A stretch of DNA of 64,000 nt from Paraburkholderia phytofirmans PsJN (GCF_000020125.1 NC_010676.1:1922001-1986000), one strand, 5' to 3'. Shown: positions 1 through 9,796, numbered from the stretch's first letter. Notes: a model not told the origin generated them from the letters alone. A program made the numbers and translations.

Positions 1-189
1 AGCTGCTCGACCGCGGATGCCTTACGGACGCGACGCGAAGGTCTCCATAACAATCGGCCAGATTGACGGTTAAGTGTGGCCGCGCAAGGAGATGGGACAA
101 ATGCATCGCGCCAGCGACACGCCAACAGCCGCTGTACAGCCATGCCGCGATATCGCGCAACGTGGGTCGCGCCGGTAGCGCAAGTTGCG

Positions 190-459
190 TCAGGACGCGA
201 AGACCTCAGCGTTCAGCTGCAATGGCTCGCCCCTCAAGCCGCCTCGAATCGCAGCTGCGGCCTTCTCGTATATCAGCTCACGATGCTGCTCGAATTCCTG
301 TACCAGATCGGATTTATGGCCGCCCGACGGAGATAGCTCGTGCAGTACTTTTTTGCTCACAACGCAAAAGTGATGGACGCTGTCAACCTTGATGCCGAAT
401 TTCACCGCTTCGTGTCCGTCCAAATGTACGACCCAGATGCCCTCTATGGTATCGGCCAT
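190..459 (-). CDS. DUF1488-like small protein
   Basis: Predicted 89-residue soluble protein with no signal peptide or membrane segment. The sequence begins with a beta-rich stretch (GIWVVHLDG, VKFGIKV), followed by a charged helical half (EFEQHRELIYEKAAAAI) and a short C-terminal strand, which resembles small DUF1488-type proteins common in Burkholderiales. The frame stays open upstream, but the ATG at 459 is preceded by GGAGGC at good spacing, so this start is preferred over one at 576. No biochemical role is known. It lies alone and divergent from the molbindin gene, about 280 bp away. Confidence 0.6.
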   Translation of the reverse strand: MADTIEGIWVVHLDGHEAVKFGIKVDSVHHFCVVSKKVLHELSPSGGHKSDLVQEFEQHRELIYEKAAAAIRGGLRGEPLQLNAEVFAS

Positions 460-740
460 CGTCGCCTCCGTTGCTAGCTGTCCAAAAAGACTAGCACGAA
501 AAAAACGCCCTGATGCTGATTTTGCAATCCGTCCCACTACGTTCTGCGCAGGTGCGAAGCGCAAACACCAAGCCAACCGAGCAGACGAGCCACCGCGCGC
601 TCTTTTGATAGGGCGGACCGAGGCAAAATTTTGTGATTAGCGCCGGTCTGAGCTTCTCAATTTCCGCCTATGCTATACGCAATGAAGTCCGCTCGAATGG
701 CATCCGCGATTTCACTTTCAAACCCGATCCGGAGACAAGT

Positions 741-1166
741 ATGCGTACCAGCGCACGTAATCATTTCGCAGGCCATATCGCCGACGTGAAATCCGGAGCC
801 GTCAATGATGAAGTCATCCTCCGTACAGACGACGGCCTGGATATCGTGGCCATCATTACGCAAGGTGGCGCCGCCTCGTTAGGACTCGAGCGGAACTCGA
901 CGGCATTCGCTCTCGTCAAGGCGTCGTCAGTGCTCGTGCTGGTCGACTTCGACAGCCACAAGATATCTGCGAGGAATTGCATTGCAGGAACGGTTTCGGC
1001 AGTCGTCAAAGGCGCCGTGAATGCGGAGGTTGAGATCAGCGTGCCGGAAGGCGCGAAAATCGTTTCAATCATAACCAACGACAGTGTGGATCGCCTTGGT
1101 CTCGCCGTCGGAAAGCCTGCGACTGCCATCTTCAAGGCCTCCAGCGTAATTGTCGGAATCGAATGA
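741..1166 (+). CDS. di-domain molbindin (Mop/ModG-like)
   Basis: Cytoplasmic molybdate/tungstate-binding protein of 141 residues made of two tandem TOBE/Mop domains, about 5-70 and 75-141. Each repeat has the pattern SARN-H/C-(F/I)AG, then KSGAVNDEV or KGAVNAEV, IVAIIT or IVSIIT, and a closing KASSV(L/I)V. This tandem layout and length match ModG/MopII-type proteins, which assemble into hexamers that buffer molybdenum. The ATG at 741 follows GGAGACAAGT; the longer reading from 633 lacks a comparable ribosome site. Its position upstream of a molybdopterin enzyme gene fits a role in molybdenum homeostasis, although a 700-bp gap argues against one operon. Confidence 0.88.
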   Translation: MRTSARNHFAGHIADVKSGAVNDEVILRTDDGLDIVAIITQGGAASLGLERNSTAFALVKASSVLVLVDFDSHKISARNCIAGTVSAVVKGAVNAEVEISVPEGAKIVSIITNDSVDRLGLAVGKPATAIFKASSVIVGIE

Positions 1167-1217
1167 GCGTCGATGGTCGCGGTCGCGTAAGCGGCATCAG
1201 AACCGGGAAAAGCAGCC

Positions 1218-1361
1218 ATGAAGCGAGAACCATCGAGTCGGCGTACAGGTTTCCTAAGCGACCTGAAGTGGATGTTGATCCTCTGGTGCCTGGGGGTCGG
1301 AGCCACCGCACTCCTCGTATTACCAATTCGCCTATTAATAGCGGCGATGATGCGGAAATAA
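1218..1361 (+). CDS. possible 47-residue membrane protein
   Basis: Short frame with a basic N-terminus (KREPSSRR) and one hydrophobic helix running roughly from WMLILW to LLIAAMM, ending in MMRK. The layout, charged start plus a single helix and under 50 residues, recalls the small helper proteins (DUF2474/CydX-like) found with bd-type oxidases, and a bd oxidase lies 3 kb downstream. This is resemblance of shape only. The ribosome site is weak (GGGAAAAGCAGCC before ATG). It could be a chance frame. Confidence 0.4.
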   Translation: MKREPSSRRTGFLSDLKWMLILWCLGVGATALLVLPIRLLIAAMMRK

Positions 1362-1893
1362 TCTTGCCGCCCCATTTTGCTCAGGTACTCGCAGGCCGCA
1401 AGACACGCCCTCGCCATCGAGGTGTGGCGTCGGCAAGTTGCGGCGACGACATTCCTCAGGGTTTGTCGGCAACGCCCATCCCTGCGCCCGGTTGTTCCAA
1501 TAGATGTTATCGGGCCGACAGACGTTAACAATGGTTCGACTTGCCAATAGAATCAAATCAAAGACCGGCCGCGTGGTCACCCTCGTCCATGCGCCTCGAT
1601 GCCTGCGATTTTCAGCGCGTGTGGACTACCTTGAAAAAGGCGTCACGGTTAACACAGCGGCATTCTTTATAAGAAATGCAATGAATTTATTCAACCGTCG
1701 CTATATACGAGCAAACCTATCGACACTGTTATTAACCCGGATGCGAGGTTATTTTTCATCTTGCGCATGTGTTTGGATTAACTAAACTGAATCGCAGAAG
1801 CAGCCATGTCGTAAGCCGCAAAGCGGCGCAATCCTAAAGCTACCCAGGCTATCCCGTCCCTAGCAGGACTACGCTCGTTCATTGGAGGTTCAT
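1362..1893. other. intergenic region with AT-rich patch
   Basis: No supportable gene. The stretch from about 1640 to 1790 is much richer in A and T than its surroundings and probably carries promoter or regulatory DNA for the downstream oxidoreductase. It contains an imperfect 20-bp inverted repeat at 1660-1679 (GCATT/AATGC arms, 16 of 20 positions symmetric). Confidence 0.5.
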
Positions 1894-4170
1894 GTGGCCA
1901 AGCTACGCGACGTGCCAGGCATCAGGCCGTACGAAGGTCCCGCCGGCGGCTGGGGCGCACTCAAGGCGACCGCTCAGGCGATTCACGATCAAATGGAGAG
2001 CATAGAGGCACCGATCACGCTGCTCCGAACGAATCAGCCTACCGGATTCGACTGCCCGGGCTGCGCCTGGCCCGACAAGGAACACCGCTCCACGTTTCAG
2101 TTCTGCGAGAACGGTGCAAAAGCCGTCACCTGGGAAGCGACCACTAAACGAGTGCCACCGGAATTTTTCGCAAGTAATACCGTCAGCTCGCTTCTGAAAA
2201 TGACCGACTACGAACTCGAGGACAAGGGACGGCTCACGCATCCGCTCGTCTACGACCGCGCGACTGATACGTATCGCGCCGTCGAATGGGAAGATGCGTT
2301 CGCGCGCATCGGTGAGATCTTGCGTGCGCTATCACCGGATCAAGTCGAGTTTTATACGTCAGGCCGCGCTTCGAACGAAGCTGCATACCTTTACCAGCTG
2401 TTCGCGCGCGAATACGGCACGAACAATTTCCCCGATTGCTCGAACATGTGCCACGAGCCGACCAGCGTGGGATTGCCGCAGTCGATCGGAATCGGCAAGG
2501 GTACGGTATCGCTGGACGATTTCGATTCGGCGGAACTCATCATTTCGATCGGCCACAATCCCGGCACGAATCATCCGCGCATGATGGGCACACTTCATGA
2601 AGCCGCGCGGAGAAATGTCCCGATCATCGTGTTCAATCCGTTGCGGGAGCGCGCGCTGGAGCGTTTTGCCGACCCGCAGAGCATGTTGGAGATGGCGACC
2701 TTTGGATCGACGCGGATTGCGTCGACCTATTTCCAGGTCGACGCCGGCGGCGACGCAGCGGCGTTAAAAGGCATCATGAAAGCGTTGCTCCAGATGGAAG
2801 CCGAGCAGGGAAACGTCCTTGATCAGGAATTTATCGCGACCCATACAGAAGGGTTCGATGCCTTCGCCGCAGATCTTGAGGCGACTTCGTGGGACGATAT
2901 CGAAAAGGCAAGCGGCCTCACCCGCGCGGACCTTGAGCACGTGGCCATCGCCTATGCAAAATCCAATGCGACAATCGTGACCTACGGCATGGGCGTCACG
3001 CAGCATAACAAGGGAACAGCGACTGTCCGTCTGATTGCCGACCTGTTACTTCTGCGTGGCAACTTCGGGAAACCCGGCGCGGGCATCTGCCCGCTGCGCG
3101 GACACTCCAATGTCCAGGGGAACCGCACCGTCGGCATTACCGAGAAGCCTTCACAGGCGTTCCTCAAACTGATAGAAACAGCATGCGGCTTCACCCCGCC
3201 TTCCGAGCACGGACACGATGCGGTTCAGGCCATGCAGGCCATGATCGACGGCAAGGCGAAGGCGCTCCTTTGCCTTGGTGGAAATTTTGCCGTTGCGTTG
3301 CCGGACCCCGAACAGTCCTTCCCGGCGATGGCCAAACTCGATCTGGCCGTGCATATCGGCACCAAGCTCAATCGTACGCACCTGCTGGTCTCGAAGGAAA
3401 CCTATCTGTTCCCGTGTCTTGGGCGCACAGAGCTCGATGTCCAGACTGGAGGGCGGCAATCGATCACCGTCGAGGACTCGATGTCGATGGTCCACGCGTC
3501 GTCGGGAAAGCTGGCGCCCGCATCGGAGCACTTACGCTCGGAGCCCGCAATCGTCGCCGGTATCGCGCGTGCCACGCTACCCAATACCAAATTGCCGTGG
3601 ATGGAGCTCATCTCCGACTACGACAAGATCCGGGATCTGATTGAACAGACCGTGCCTGGCTTCGAGGACTTCAACGCACGCATCAGGGTTCCGGGTGGAT
3701 TCCGGCTGCCGCTGCCTGCCGCCGAGCGCCAGTAGCACACACCGACCGGAAAGGCGATGTTCTCGGTATACAGCGGCGTGAAAGAGGATGCCGACGTCCT
3801 GGGTGCTGAAAACGTGCTGCGCCTGATAACGATCCGCAGCCACGACCAGTACAACACAACCATCTATGCGATGGACGACCGTTATCGGGGCGTATTCGGC
3901 AGACGCGACGTCCTTTTTATGAACCAGGACGACATGGCCGAACAAGGCATCGAACATGGCGACCTGGTGGACATCGAAACGCTCACTTCCGGCAGACCGC
4001 TCAAGCTGAAGAACATCACCGCGATCATCTACAACATCGCGAAAGGTTCGGTCGCCGCGTACTACCCAGAAGCCAATGTTCTGGTTCCACTCGACTATAT
4101 CGACAAAGAGAGCGGTACGCCTTCTTACAAATCGGTGCCGGTGCGGGTAGAACGCGTGGCGACGAACTAA
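1894..4170 (+). pseudogene. YdeP-type molybdopterin oxidoreductase interrupted by in-frame TAG
   Basis: Member of the FdhF/YdeP branch of molybdopterin oxidoreductases, about 758 codons in total, against about 759 for E. coli YdeP. The N-terminal part carries FDCPGCAWPD (Cys-x-x-Cys near residues 54-57, instead of a full 4Fe-4S motif). The catalytic domain runs to 3732, and the C-terminal molydopterin-dinucleotide-binding domain covers 3757-4170 (LRLITIRSHDQYNTTIYAMDD). At 3733-3735 a TAG codon interrupts a single uninterrupted frame, between AAERQ and HTPTGKAMF. Homologues usually have Trp in this segment, so TGG to TAG is the simplest explanation. The GTG at 1894 follows GGAGG; TTG at 1882 is an alternative. 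It may be inactive, suppressed, or expressed as two pieces (an ATG lies at 3757). Confidence 0.85.
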
Positions 4171-4435
4171 GTTGATACAGTCCCGCTTATCCGGTATGCC
4201 GGTGCGCTGCGCCGGTCTATCGGCAATCGGGCCGCCCGATGACGAGCGCGACTTCGCGCAGCGAAAGACAAAGACCGCGCGAGCAATGAGGTGTCTCGCC
4301 AGCCCACCCTTCTGGTTTTGCTGTCTCCAGGAAATACCTTGTCGGGGAGTTTCGAATTAACCGCGCGTCGTAGCACCGCCGCATGTCGTTTGTCTTTATA
4401 CGCTTGCTGTCATCAGCTGGAGCTTTTGACCGATC

Positions 4436-5824
4436 ATGGAAATCTTCGACGCGTTTCATCTCGCCAGGTTGCAGTTTGCGTTCACAGTTTCATTTCATAT
4501 CGTCTTCCCGGCGATCAGTATAGGCATGGCCAGCTTCCTCGCCGTGCTGGAATGGCGCTTCTTGCTGACGGGCGACAAAGCCTACAAGGACATGTACCTG
4601 TTCTGGTCGCGGATTTTCGCCGTCGGCTTCGGAATGGGCGTCGTCTCCGGGGTCGTGATGGCCTATGAATTCGGCACGAACTGGAGCGGATTCTCCCTGG
4701 TTGCTGGCAACATCACCGGACCGCTACTGACTTATGAAGTTCTCACTGCTTTCTTTCTGGAGGCCGGTTTTCTCGGGATCATGCTGTTCGGCTGGCATCG
4801 CGTAAGTCCTCGTGCACATTTCTTTGCTACGTTCATGGTCGCAGTGGGGACGCTGATTTCGACGTTCTGGATTCTGGCTTCGAACAGCTTCATGCAAACG
4901 CCGCAGGGATTCGCCATGGAAAATGGCCGCATTGTCCCTGTAGATTGGTTCAAGGTGATTTTCAATCCATCGTTTCCCTTCCGGCTTGCGCACATGACCA
5001 TTGCTGCGTTCATCGTCGCAGCCTTCATCGTTGCCGCTTGCGGTGCGTGGCACCTGCTCCATGGACGGCGCGACGTGCCGGTTAAGCGTAGCTTTTCAAT
5101 GGCGTTGTGGATGCTGCTGGTGCTCACACCAATACAGATATTCGTCGGTGACGCACACGGCCTGAACACGCGCGAGTATCAGCCAGTGAAGATCGCAGCC
5201 ATCGAAGGTTTGTGGGAAACCGAGCATGGCGGCACCGCACTGAACCTGTTCGGATTGCCCGATATGGACGCGGAGGTCACTCGATACGCGATCCAGGTGC
5301 CTCACCTCGGCAGTCTGATCTTGACACATAGTTGGGACGGAGAGATTCGCGGAATGAAAGAGTTTCCGCCGGAGGATCGCCCGTATTCACCAATCGTGTT
5401 CTGGACGTTCCGCATCATGGCCGGTCTCGGCATGCTAATGCTATTGACCGCGGTCGTCGGCCTCCTGCTGAGACGGAACGGCAGACTCTACGAAGCTGAC
5501 TGGTATCAATGGTTTGTGTTGTGCATGGGGCCGTCCGGCATCGTGGCCCTGTTAGCCGGATGGATCACGACGGAGGTCGGCCGACAGCCCTGGACAGTTT
5601 ATGGCGTGGTGCGCACGGTGGACTCCGTGTCGCCGATTGGTAGCCAGCAAGCGGGCGTTACTTTGTTGATGTTGGTCATCGTCTACTTCCTTGTGTTTGG
5701 CACGGGCGTCTATTACATGCTGAAGATGATGAAGGCAGGTCCTTCCGCGGGGTTGGAGACACGCGAGTCGCTGAAGTACCCCGAATTGCACAATCGTGCC
5801 CTGGACGTGCTGGAAGGAGAATGA
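4436..5824 (+). CDS. cydA: cytochrome bd-type quinol oxidase subunit I (cyanide-insensitive type)
   Basis: Inner-membrane subunit that oxidises quinol and carries the haems of a bd-type terminal oxidase. Of 462 residues, the haem ligands are visible as H21, H186 and M328, with conserved E101 and E109 in the proton pathway region. The quinol loop keeps K252 and E257 but is short, which is the CioA (cyanide-insensitive) subtype rather than the long-loop E. coli form. GRQPW at 382-386 is also conserved. The ATG at 4436 overlaps no other gene. The next gene, cydB, starts 5 bp after the stop, so the two are co-transcribed. No CydX-like gene directly follows. Confidence 0.95.
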   Translation: MEIFDAFHLARLQFAFTVSFHIVFPAISIGMASFLAVLEWRFLLTGDKAYKDMYLFWSRIFAVGFGMGVVSGVVMAYEFGTNWSGFSLVAGNITGPLLTYEVLTAFFLEAGFLGIMLFGWHRVSPRAHFFATFMVAVGTLISTFWILASNSFMQTPQGFAMENGRIVPVDWFKVIFNPSFPFRLAHMTIAAFIVAAFIVAACGAWHLLHGRRDVPVKRSFSMALWMLLVLTPIQIFVGDAHGLNTREYQPVKIAAIEGLWETEHGGTALNLFGLPDMDAEVTRYAIQVPHLGSLILTHSWDGEIRGMKEFPPEDRPYSPIVFWTFRIMAGLGMLMLLTAVVGLLLRRNGRLYEADWYQWFVLCMGPSGIVALLAGWITTEVGRQPWTVYGVVRTVDSVSPIGSQQAGVTLLMLVIVYFLVFGTGVYYMLKMMKAGPSAGLETRESLKYPELHNRALDVLEGE

Positions 5825-5828
5825 GGAC

Positions 5829-6836
5829 ATGCAAATCGATCTTCCCGTTGTCTGGGCGTTCATTATCGGACTTGGCGTCTTTATCTATGTGATGCTCGAC
5901 GGCTTCGATCTGGGTATCGGCCTGCTGTTTCCATTCTTTGAAGAAAAGGGTGATCGTCACGTCATGCTCAATACCGTCGCCCCCGTTTGGGACGGCAACG
6001 AAACGTTTCTGGTCCTTGGCGGCGCCGGCCTCTACGGCGCCTTTCCCGTTGTCTATTCGACGCTCCTGCCGGCCAACTACATGCCGCTGATCCTGATGGT
6101 GGTGGGTCTGATTTTTCGCGGCGCGGCGTTCGAACTGCGGGCGAAGGCGAAGCGGACGCAGCACGCATGGGATCTCGCATTTATCGGCGGCTCGGCACTC
6201 GCGGCTCTCTGTCAAGGCATTACGTTAGGCTCGCTGCTACAGGGCATCAAGATTGCCGACTCCCGCTTTGTCGGCGAACCGTTCGACTGGCTCTCGCCGT
6301 TCAGTCTGTTCTGCGGCATCGGCGTACTGATGACCTATGCGACGCTAGGGTGTGGCTGGCTTATCCTCAAGACGGACGGCGAATTGCAGCGCAAGATGCG
6401 AGAGCTGATGCGGCCACTCGTGATCGCTCTGCTGGCGACAATTGGAATCGTCAGCCTGTGGACCGTGATCGGACTGCCCGCGGTGGAGAAGCGCTGGTTT
6501 GGCAGCGGGCAACTCGGATGGTTTCTACCCGTGCCGATACTTGTCGTTCTCTGCGTCTGGGGCATTCTCCGCTCGGTGCGACTACAACACGAAGCAATGC
6601 CATTCCTTCTCACACTAGGTATCTGTTTTCTCGGTTACACCGGTCTCGTCATCAGTATCTGGCCGTATATCATTCCACCCTCATTGACGATCTGGGATGC
6701 TTCGTCGAGTCATTCGAGCCAGCTGTTTGCACTCGTCGGCACCGTCATCGTGCTGCCGGTCATTCTCGTCTATAACGCCATGCAATATCGTGTATTCCGT
6801 GGGAAGGTACGTGAAGGAGACCCCGGCTACCATTGA
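5829..6836 (+). CDS. cydB: cytochrome bd-type quinol oxidase subunit II
   Basis: Partner membrane subunit of the upstream CydA, about 335 residues, with the family signature VMLDGFDLGIG near the N-terminus, followed by GNETFLVLGGAGLYGAFP and WPYIIPP near the C-terminus. It has about eight to nine hydrophobic segments. The ATG at 5829 is preceded by AAGGAGAATGAGGAC; a longer reading from 5796 would overlap cydA and is not needed. Together the two genes give a complete low-oxygen or stress-tolerant terminal oxidase, although no FNR-type box was recognised upstream. Confidence 0.95.
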   Translation: MQIDLPVVWAFIIGLGVFIYVMLDGFDLGIGLLFPFFEEKGDRHVMLNTVAPVWDGNETFLVLGGAGLYGAFPVVYSTLLPANYMPLILMVVGLIFRGAAFELRAKAKRTQHAWDLAFIGGSALAALCQGITLGSLLQGIKIADSRFVGEPFDWLSPFSLFCGIGVLMTYATLGCGWLILKTDGELQRKMRELMRPLVIALLATIGIVSLWTVIGLPAVEKRWFGSGQLGWFLPVPILVVLCVWGILRSVRLQHEAMPFLLTLGICFLGYTGLVISIWPYIIPPSLTIWDASSSHSSQLFALVGTVIVLPVILVYNAMQYRVFRGKVREGDPGYH

Positions 6837-6906
6837 CTCGTATCGCGCGAACAGGCGCTCGTCTGCTATACGGATAGCGTCATTCTGTCCATAACAAGAG
6901 CACATC

Positions 6907-7818
6907 ATGATCGTAAGGCCAAGTGAAAACTGGTTCCGCCTGCTGTTTGTGTGGAACGGTTCTGTTCTTCAATCGATCATCCCGCAGCTTCTCTTCATGG
7001 CGGCCGTCAGCACCCTGGCGGTCTTTACACAGGGGAGAATTTTTGGGGAAAAAATTCCGCTCAATACCGCCCCCTTCACATTGTTCGGCCTTGCCCTCGC
7101 TATCTTTCTGGCATTCCGCAACAACGCGAGCTATGGGCGTTTCAACGAGGCACGTCATTTATGGGGCAGCCTGCTCATCTCTACGCGAGCGCTGACGTCA
7201 CAGGTACTCTGCTACGTTCCGGAGCAAGCGAACAAGTTTCAACTCGCCCAAACGACGATTGCCTTCATCTATGCCCTTAAACATCAACTACGGAACACGG
7301 ATCCGATGCCGGATCTCGTGCGCTTACTCGGACGAGATCAGGCCGAGTTGTTACGCGCGAAACAGTACAAACCCACGGCACTTCTCAACGACATTCGCCG
7401 GGAACTCGCGCAAACGGAACGACACCCACAAGTAGGTGAGACAAAGCTCTGGATGCTGGATGCACAGATCAACGAACTAGGTGCAGCCGTTGGAGGATGC
7501 GAGCGCATCGCCTCCACGCCAATCCCCTTTTCCTATAGTGTTCTGCTGCACCGAACAGTCTATGCCTACTGCGTCATGTTGCCGTTCGGACTGGTCGATT
7601 CGACCGAATTCTTTACGCCTCTGCTGTGTGTTTTCATTTCCTACACGCTGCTCGCGCTCGAAGCGATCGCTAGTGAAGTGGCGGAACCCTTTACCACAGC
7701 GCCCAACGCGCTTGCCCTCGATGCCATGTCGCGCAATATCGAACGCTCCATTCTCGAACTGTGTGGGCGACCGCTGCCGGAAGCGGTCGCTCCGATTCGC
7801 CTTTATCACCTGACTTGA
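6907..7818 (+). CDS. bestrophin-family channel protein (UPF0187)
   Basis: Predicted 303-residue inner-membrane protein of the bacterial bestrophin family, homologues of which form pentameric ion channels. The N-terminal pattern IVRPSENWFRLLFVWNGSVL and the segment FLAFRNNASYGRFNEARHLWG are characteristic, with hydrophobic helices near residues 20-40, 57-75, 205-225 and 228-245. It lies 70 bp after cydB on the same strand and may be read through from it, but no functional link between a bestrophin and the bd oxidase is established. ATG follows AAGAG. Confidence 0.9.
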   Translation: MIVRPSENWFRLLFVWNGSVLQSIIPQLLFMAAVSTLAVFTQGRIFGEKIPLNTAPFTLFGLALAIFLAFRNNASYGRFNEARHLWGSLLISTRALTSQVLCYVPEQANKFQLAQTTIAFIYALKHQLRNTDPMPDLVRLLGRDQAELLRAKQYKPTALLNDIRRELAQTERHPQVGETKLWMLDAQINELGAAVGGCERIASTPIPFSYSVLLHRTVYAYCVMLPFGLVDSTEFFTPLLCVFISYTLLALEAIASEVAEPFTTAPNALALDAMSRNIERSILELCGRPLPEAVAPIRLYHLT

Positions 7819-8169
7819 GCAAGGCATTGTCGTGCAACCGTTCATCGGCTAGAGGCAAATCGCGCTCGGGCGACCGCAAGATTCCTGACATCGTCGACAA
7901 GCGCCGTATTCTTGACGGTGCGCCGGGACAGGTGCCGACCTGATGTGACCCGCTCCACGTTCAGGGTTCCGCACTCCGCGTTCGCCAGGTTCTGCATGGA
8001 ACGTACGTCCCCTCGCCGCCGGACGACGCAAACGCGTGCGTTTCGAACTAACGCTTTGCAAGATCGCCTGCGGCGACTACATTTAATCAGTATCCGTCGG
8101 ACGATCTGAAGCGGAAAAGGCGGCGAATCGCGGAACGTGTCTGCTGCGATGCCATAAAAGGAGATTCCG
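7819..8169. other. intergenic region without recognised gene
   Basis: About 350 bp between the bestrophin and ferritin-like genes. No open frame with convincing coding character and no clear hairpin were seen. The promoter of the ferritin-like gene is expected in the last 100 bp, but no convincing -35/-10 pair was found. Confidence 0.4.
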
Positions 8170-8643
8170 ATGGCAGAGATAGACAAGGAAGACGTCGTTG
8201 CGGTGCTGAACCGGATTCTCGAATCCGAGTTGGCCGGCGTCGTCCGATATACCCACTACTCGTTTCTTGTTTTCGGATTCGGACGCATTCCAATCCAGTC
8301 GTGGCTGCGTGAGCAGGCCGACGAATCGCTGTTGCACGCACAGCAGGTCGGAGAGTGGATCACCACACTCGGCGCCTATCCGTCGCTTGCGATCGGTCCC
8401 CTCCTCGACTCGCACACCTTCGATATCGCGTCGATCCTGCGCGAATCGCTGCAAGCGGAGAACCTCGCGTTGGCGCTTTATCGCGAACTGCTTGCGCGGG
8501 TCGAGGACCGCTCCGTTGCGCTCGAGGAGTTTGCCCGGCAGATGATTCATGTGGAAGAAATGCACGCAGGCGAAGTCGACAAGATGCTGCGCCGCCCCGG
8601 AGAAATGTCCACATCGGCCGAACGCCCGGCAGGCCAGTCCTGA
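8170..8643 (+). CDS. ferritin-like / bacterioferritin-type protein
   Basis: Four-helix-bundle ferritin-like protein of 157 residues. Helix one has the metal ligand pattern ESELAGVVRYTHYS and helix two has ADESLLHAQQ. A second pair is supplied by LQAENLALALYRELL and HVEEMHAGEVDKML. These Glu and Glu-x-x-His positions match a di-iron ferroxidase site, so the protein probably oxidises or stores iron. The ATG follows AAAAGGAGATTCCG. The last 15 residues are low-complexity. It could equally be a DUF892-like or Dps-related protein, but the paired Glu/His pattern favours the bacterioferritin group. Confidence 0.85.
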   Translation: MAEIDKEDVVAVLNRILESELAGVVRYTHYSFLVFGFGRIPIQSWLREQADESLLHAQQVGEWITTLGAYPSLAIGPLLDSHTFDIASILRESLQAENLALALYRELLARVEDRSVALEEFARQMIHVEEMHAGEVDKMLRRPGEMSTSAERPAGQS

Positions 8644-8697
8644 TCAAGCGGATTTAAGGCCGCTTTGCGTGGCCCACCGGGCTGCGTCCCTGACAAC

Positions 8698-8982
8698 TCA
8701 CTGCGCGCCTGACGCGGCCGTGTCCGATGCGCCCTTGGCGTGCGGGTCGTTCTGCGGCATGCGGGTGGGCGATTTTTTCGTCGTGCCTTTCGACGAGGAA
8801 CTCGTGCCGGTCGTACCGCCGGCGTTAGGCGTGCTCATGCCGGTGCCACCTTGGCCGGCAGTGCCGCCGCCTCCACCACCGCCGCCACCGGCTCCAGCCC
8901 CGCCTGCGCCCTGTGCGACCGCGGTGCCGCAGACAGCGAAAAGAATTGCCGAACAGACTGCCGCTTTACTTGTTGCTCTCAT
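8698..8982 (-). CDS. small Gly-rich exported protein
   Basis: A 94-residue protein with a clear Sec signal peptide (hydrophobic core AVCSAILFAVCG, cleavage expected after TAVAQ). The mature part is almost all Gly, Ala, Ser and Thr. A run of nine glycines follows the cleavage site, then GQGGTGMSTPNAGG and a Lys/Pro segment. It has no recognised domain. The ATG at 8982 sits behind GGGAGGCAATC. It is related to the exported protein at 10013 on the other strand, sharing the signal peptide end, the GQGGTGMS-x-PNA block and a basic tail. Confidence 0.75.
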   Translation of the reverse strand: MRATSKAAVCSAILFAVCGTAVAQGAGGAGAGGGGGGGGGTAGQGGTGMSTPNAGGTTGTSSSSKGTTKKSPTRMPQNDPHAKGASDTAASGAQ

Positions 8983-9358
8983 GATTGCCTCCCTGATTGA
9001 TTTAACGCGAGGGCAGCATCGACGTGCCACGCTGCCCTCGCTCGATGCCCAGTTTTTTGATGTCGCGTCGACGGGATGATCCGATTCTCGCGTAGCGGCC
9101 CAGGCTGAGAACCTTTGCGCGCAACGACTGTTCCCGACGGCCACTCTCTGCCGCGAGAGCCCGGCGGCACAGAAAATGCCGTATCTGCGGACGATTCATG
9201 TCGCCGAGCATCGCGCTGCCGCAAACGGGTCGCCGTCGACCAACGGCGGATCAACACGGCAATTCATTCAAACCCATTCCTGTGCTGAGCCCCACTCGCA
9301 AGAATCTGTTCGCGGCACGGTCGTTGCGCGGTAATGTCAAGCAACCACTTAGCGCGCC
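8983..9358. other. intergenic region without recognised gene
   Basis: About 375 bp of divergent intergenic DNA between the Gly-rich protein (minus) and the receiver protein (plus). Short frames exist on both strands but none has a convincing ribosome site plus protein-like composition. Confidence 0.4.
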
Positions 9359-9796
9359 ATGCCAACTATTCTTGTCGTCGACGACGAACCCGGGCTTCTG
9401 GAATTGTTCCAGTTCGCGCTTGAGTGGCGCGGATACCGCGTATTGCTGACGGGAAATGGACAGGCCGCCTTGCTGACGGCGGCGCGACAGATACCTGATC
9501 TGATCGTTACTGACTGGAATATGCCCCGGATGAATGGTGTCGAGCTATGTCAACGCCTCAAATCCTATCCGGCGCTTGCCCAGATCCCCGTGGTCCTGCT
9601 TTCCGCAGAACTCTTACCTGTCCAGATACAGCCCGTTTGGGCCCAATTCCGGCGGAAGCCTGTCGACCTGGACGATCTCGAGTTGACGGTAGGCTTGCTA
9701 TTACTGGCGCGCGACCGGTTAAAAACGGCTCGACACATTCCAACCGACCGGGCGGCCTCGCGCTGGCAACCCGTGACGTCAAAATTGATCGTCTGA
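9359..9796 (+). CDS. single-domain response regulator (CheY-like)
   Basis: A 145-residue receiver domain with no output domain. The acidic pair D8-D9, the phospho-acceptor D52 (TDWNMPRMNG), the switch residue S82 and K100 are all present, so it is likely to be phosphorylated. A 40-residue C-terminal extension after K100 ends in a basic stretch and has no recognised fold. No histidine kinase is adjacent; the nearest is the hybrid kinase about 48 kb downstream. No clear Shine-Dalgarno precedes the ATG. Confidence 0.88.
   Translation: MPTILVVDDEPGLLELFQFALEWRGYRVLLTGNGQAALLTAARQIPDLIVTDWNMPRMNGVELCQRLKSYPALAQIPVVLLSAELLPVQIQPVWAQFRRKPVDLDDLELTVGLLLLARDRLKTARHIPTDRAASRWQPVTSKLIV

Noticed and set aside
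1..189. Short overlapping frames at the window start
   Set aside because: No ribosome site, no recognisable protein and biased composition; may be the edge of an upstream gene outside the window.
761..1531. 256-codon minus-strand frame over the molbindin
   Set aside because: Covers the well-supported molbindin in antisense and has no recognisable domain.
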